A stretch of DNA of 5,464 bases from Bacillota bacterium. GTDB taxonomy: Bacteria; Bacillota_G; SHA-98; UBA4971. The notes under the pieces were generated by a model. The model worked only from the letters and a program-made list of their open reading frames with translations. It had not been told where the DNA came from and searched no databases. The first letter of the stretch is position 1. Every line of letters begins with the position of its first letter. The stretch spans positions 1 to 5,464 of the forward strand of contig JAAZEW010000146.1 of NCBI GenBank assembly GCA_012512055.1, written 5' to 3'. Positions 5,452 to 5,464 of this stretch are shown here, one piece after another. The position numbers were made by a program, and so were the translations under genes.

Positions 5452-5464
5452 CGGTGACAATCAA
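5406..5464 (+). CDS. Possible 5' end of a further gene (truncated by the window end)
   Basis: A GTG at 5406 opens 19 codons without a stop to the window edge (V/M-RRQPSRIVANDSGSPVTI). It is preceded by the purine-rich run AGGGAGACGGGAAGGGC (5388-5404), which offers several ribosome-site registers such as GGGA at 5396-5399 with a 6-nt spacer. The short peptide is compatible with the start of a small 'P.RI.V..D..G.PV' protein, and I wondered about DUF6504-type proteins, but nineteen residues cannot establish a family. An AT-rich stretch at 5341-5375 could house its promoter, though no good -35/-10 pair was found. Existence and start are both uncertain. Confidence 0.35.
   Translation, partial: MRRQPSRIVANDSGSPVTI

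Noticed and set aside
5376..5464. Riboswitch (cobalamin, c-di-AMP or c-di-GMP type) at the window end
   Set aside because: The purine-rich structured-looking stretch does not show the conserved core sequences of these classes as I recall them.
1..5464. CRISPR array, insertion sequence, tRNA or rRNA
   Set aside because: No regularly spaced repeats, transposase motifs, tRNA cloverleaf or TTCGA-type arm in context, or rRNA signatures were seen while reading the window.

Overview
This 5.46 kb window is an ordinary-looking, gene-dense bacterial chromosome segment with every gene on the + strand. Base composition is roughly balanced. Starts include ATG, GTG and probably TTG, and several genes have strong purine-rich Shine-Dalgarno sequences. 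The gene types suggest an anaerobic or thermophilic Firmicutes-like bacterium (Clostridia, Limnochordia or a relative): a DinB with an internal clamp motif and basic tail, an FmdB-type zinc ribbon with a Cys-rich tail, a LolA-like/TPR exported protein, and a QueG-like double-cluster iron-sulphur protein. That placement is an inference from gene style; no rRNA or other marker gene is present.

Layout. (1) Positions 2-211 hold the C-terminal end of a gene cut by the window edge, with a small PqqD-like or winged-helix-like tail. (2) dinB (DNA polymerase IV, 208-1440) starts inside the stop codon of gene 1 (ATGA). (3) A DUF72/YecE-family protein (1437-2231) starts inside the stop codon of dinB, again as ATGA, so genes 1-3 look like one translationally coupled operon. 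(4) A 143-bp gap (2232-2374) carries one possible 25-codon ORF. (5) A secreted protein with a LolA-like domain followed by TPR repeats (2375-3793, GTG start). (6) A 74-residue FmdB-family zinc ribbon (3807-4031), 13 bp downstream, with its Shine-Dalgarno fused to the preceding stop codon. (7) A QueG-like protein with two 4Fe-4S cluster motifs and C-terminal HEAT-like repeats (4089 or 4164 to 5258). (8) A 3' intergenic stretch with small stem-loops and a T-rich tract, then possibly the first 19 codons of another gene (GTG at 5406) running off the window.

Function. The DinB gene supplies translesion synthesis. The DUF72 partner has no established activity, so its tight coupling to dinB is the best contextual clue to its role. 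The LolA-TPR protein probably acts outside the cytoplasmic membrane. The FmdB and QueG-like genes follow in the same direction but have no obvious pathway link to it. The QueG-like protein keeps all eight cluster cysteines but does not show the Asp that QueG is thought to use as proton donor, so it may be a paralogue of different function. I found no mobile element, CRISPR array, tRNA, rRNA or recognisable riboswitch, and no convincing novel multi-gene system. The items most worth checking are the dinB-DUF72 coupling and the divergent QueG-like active site.
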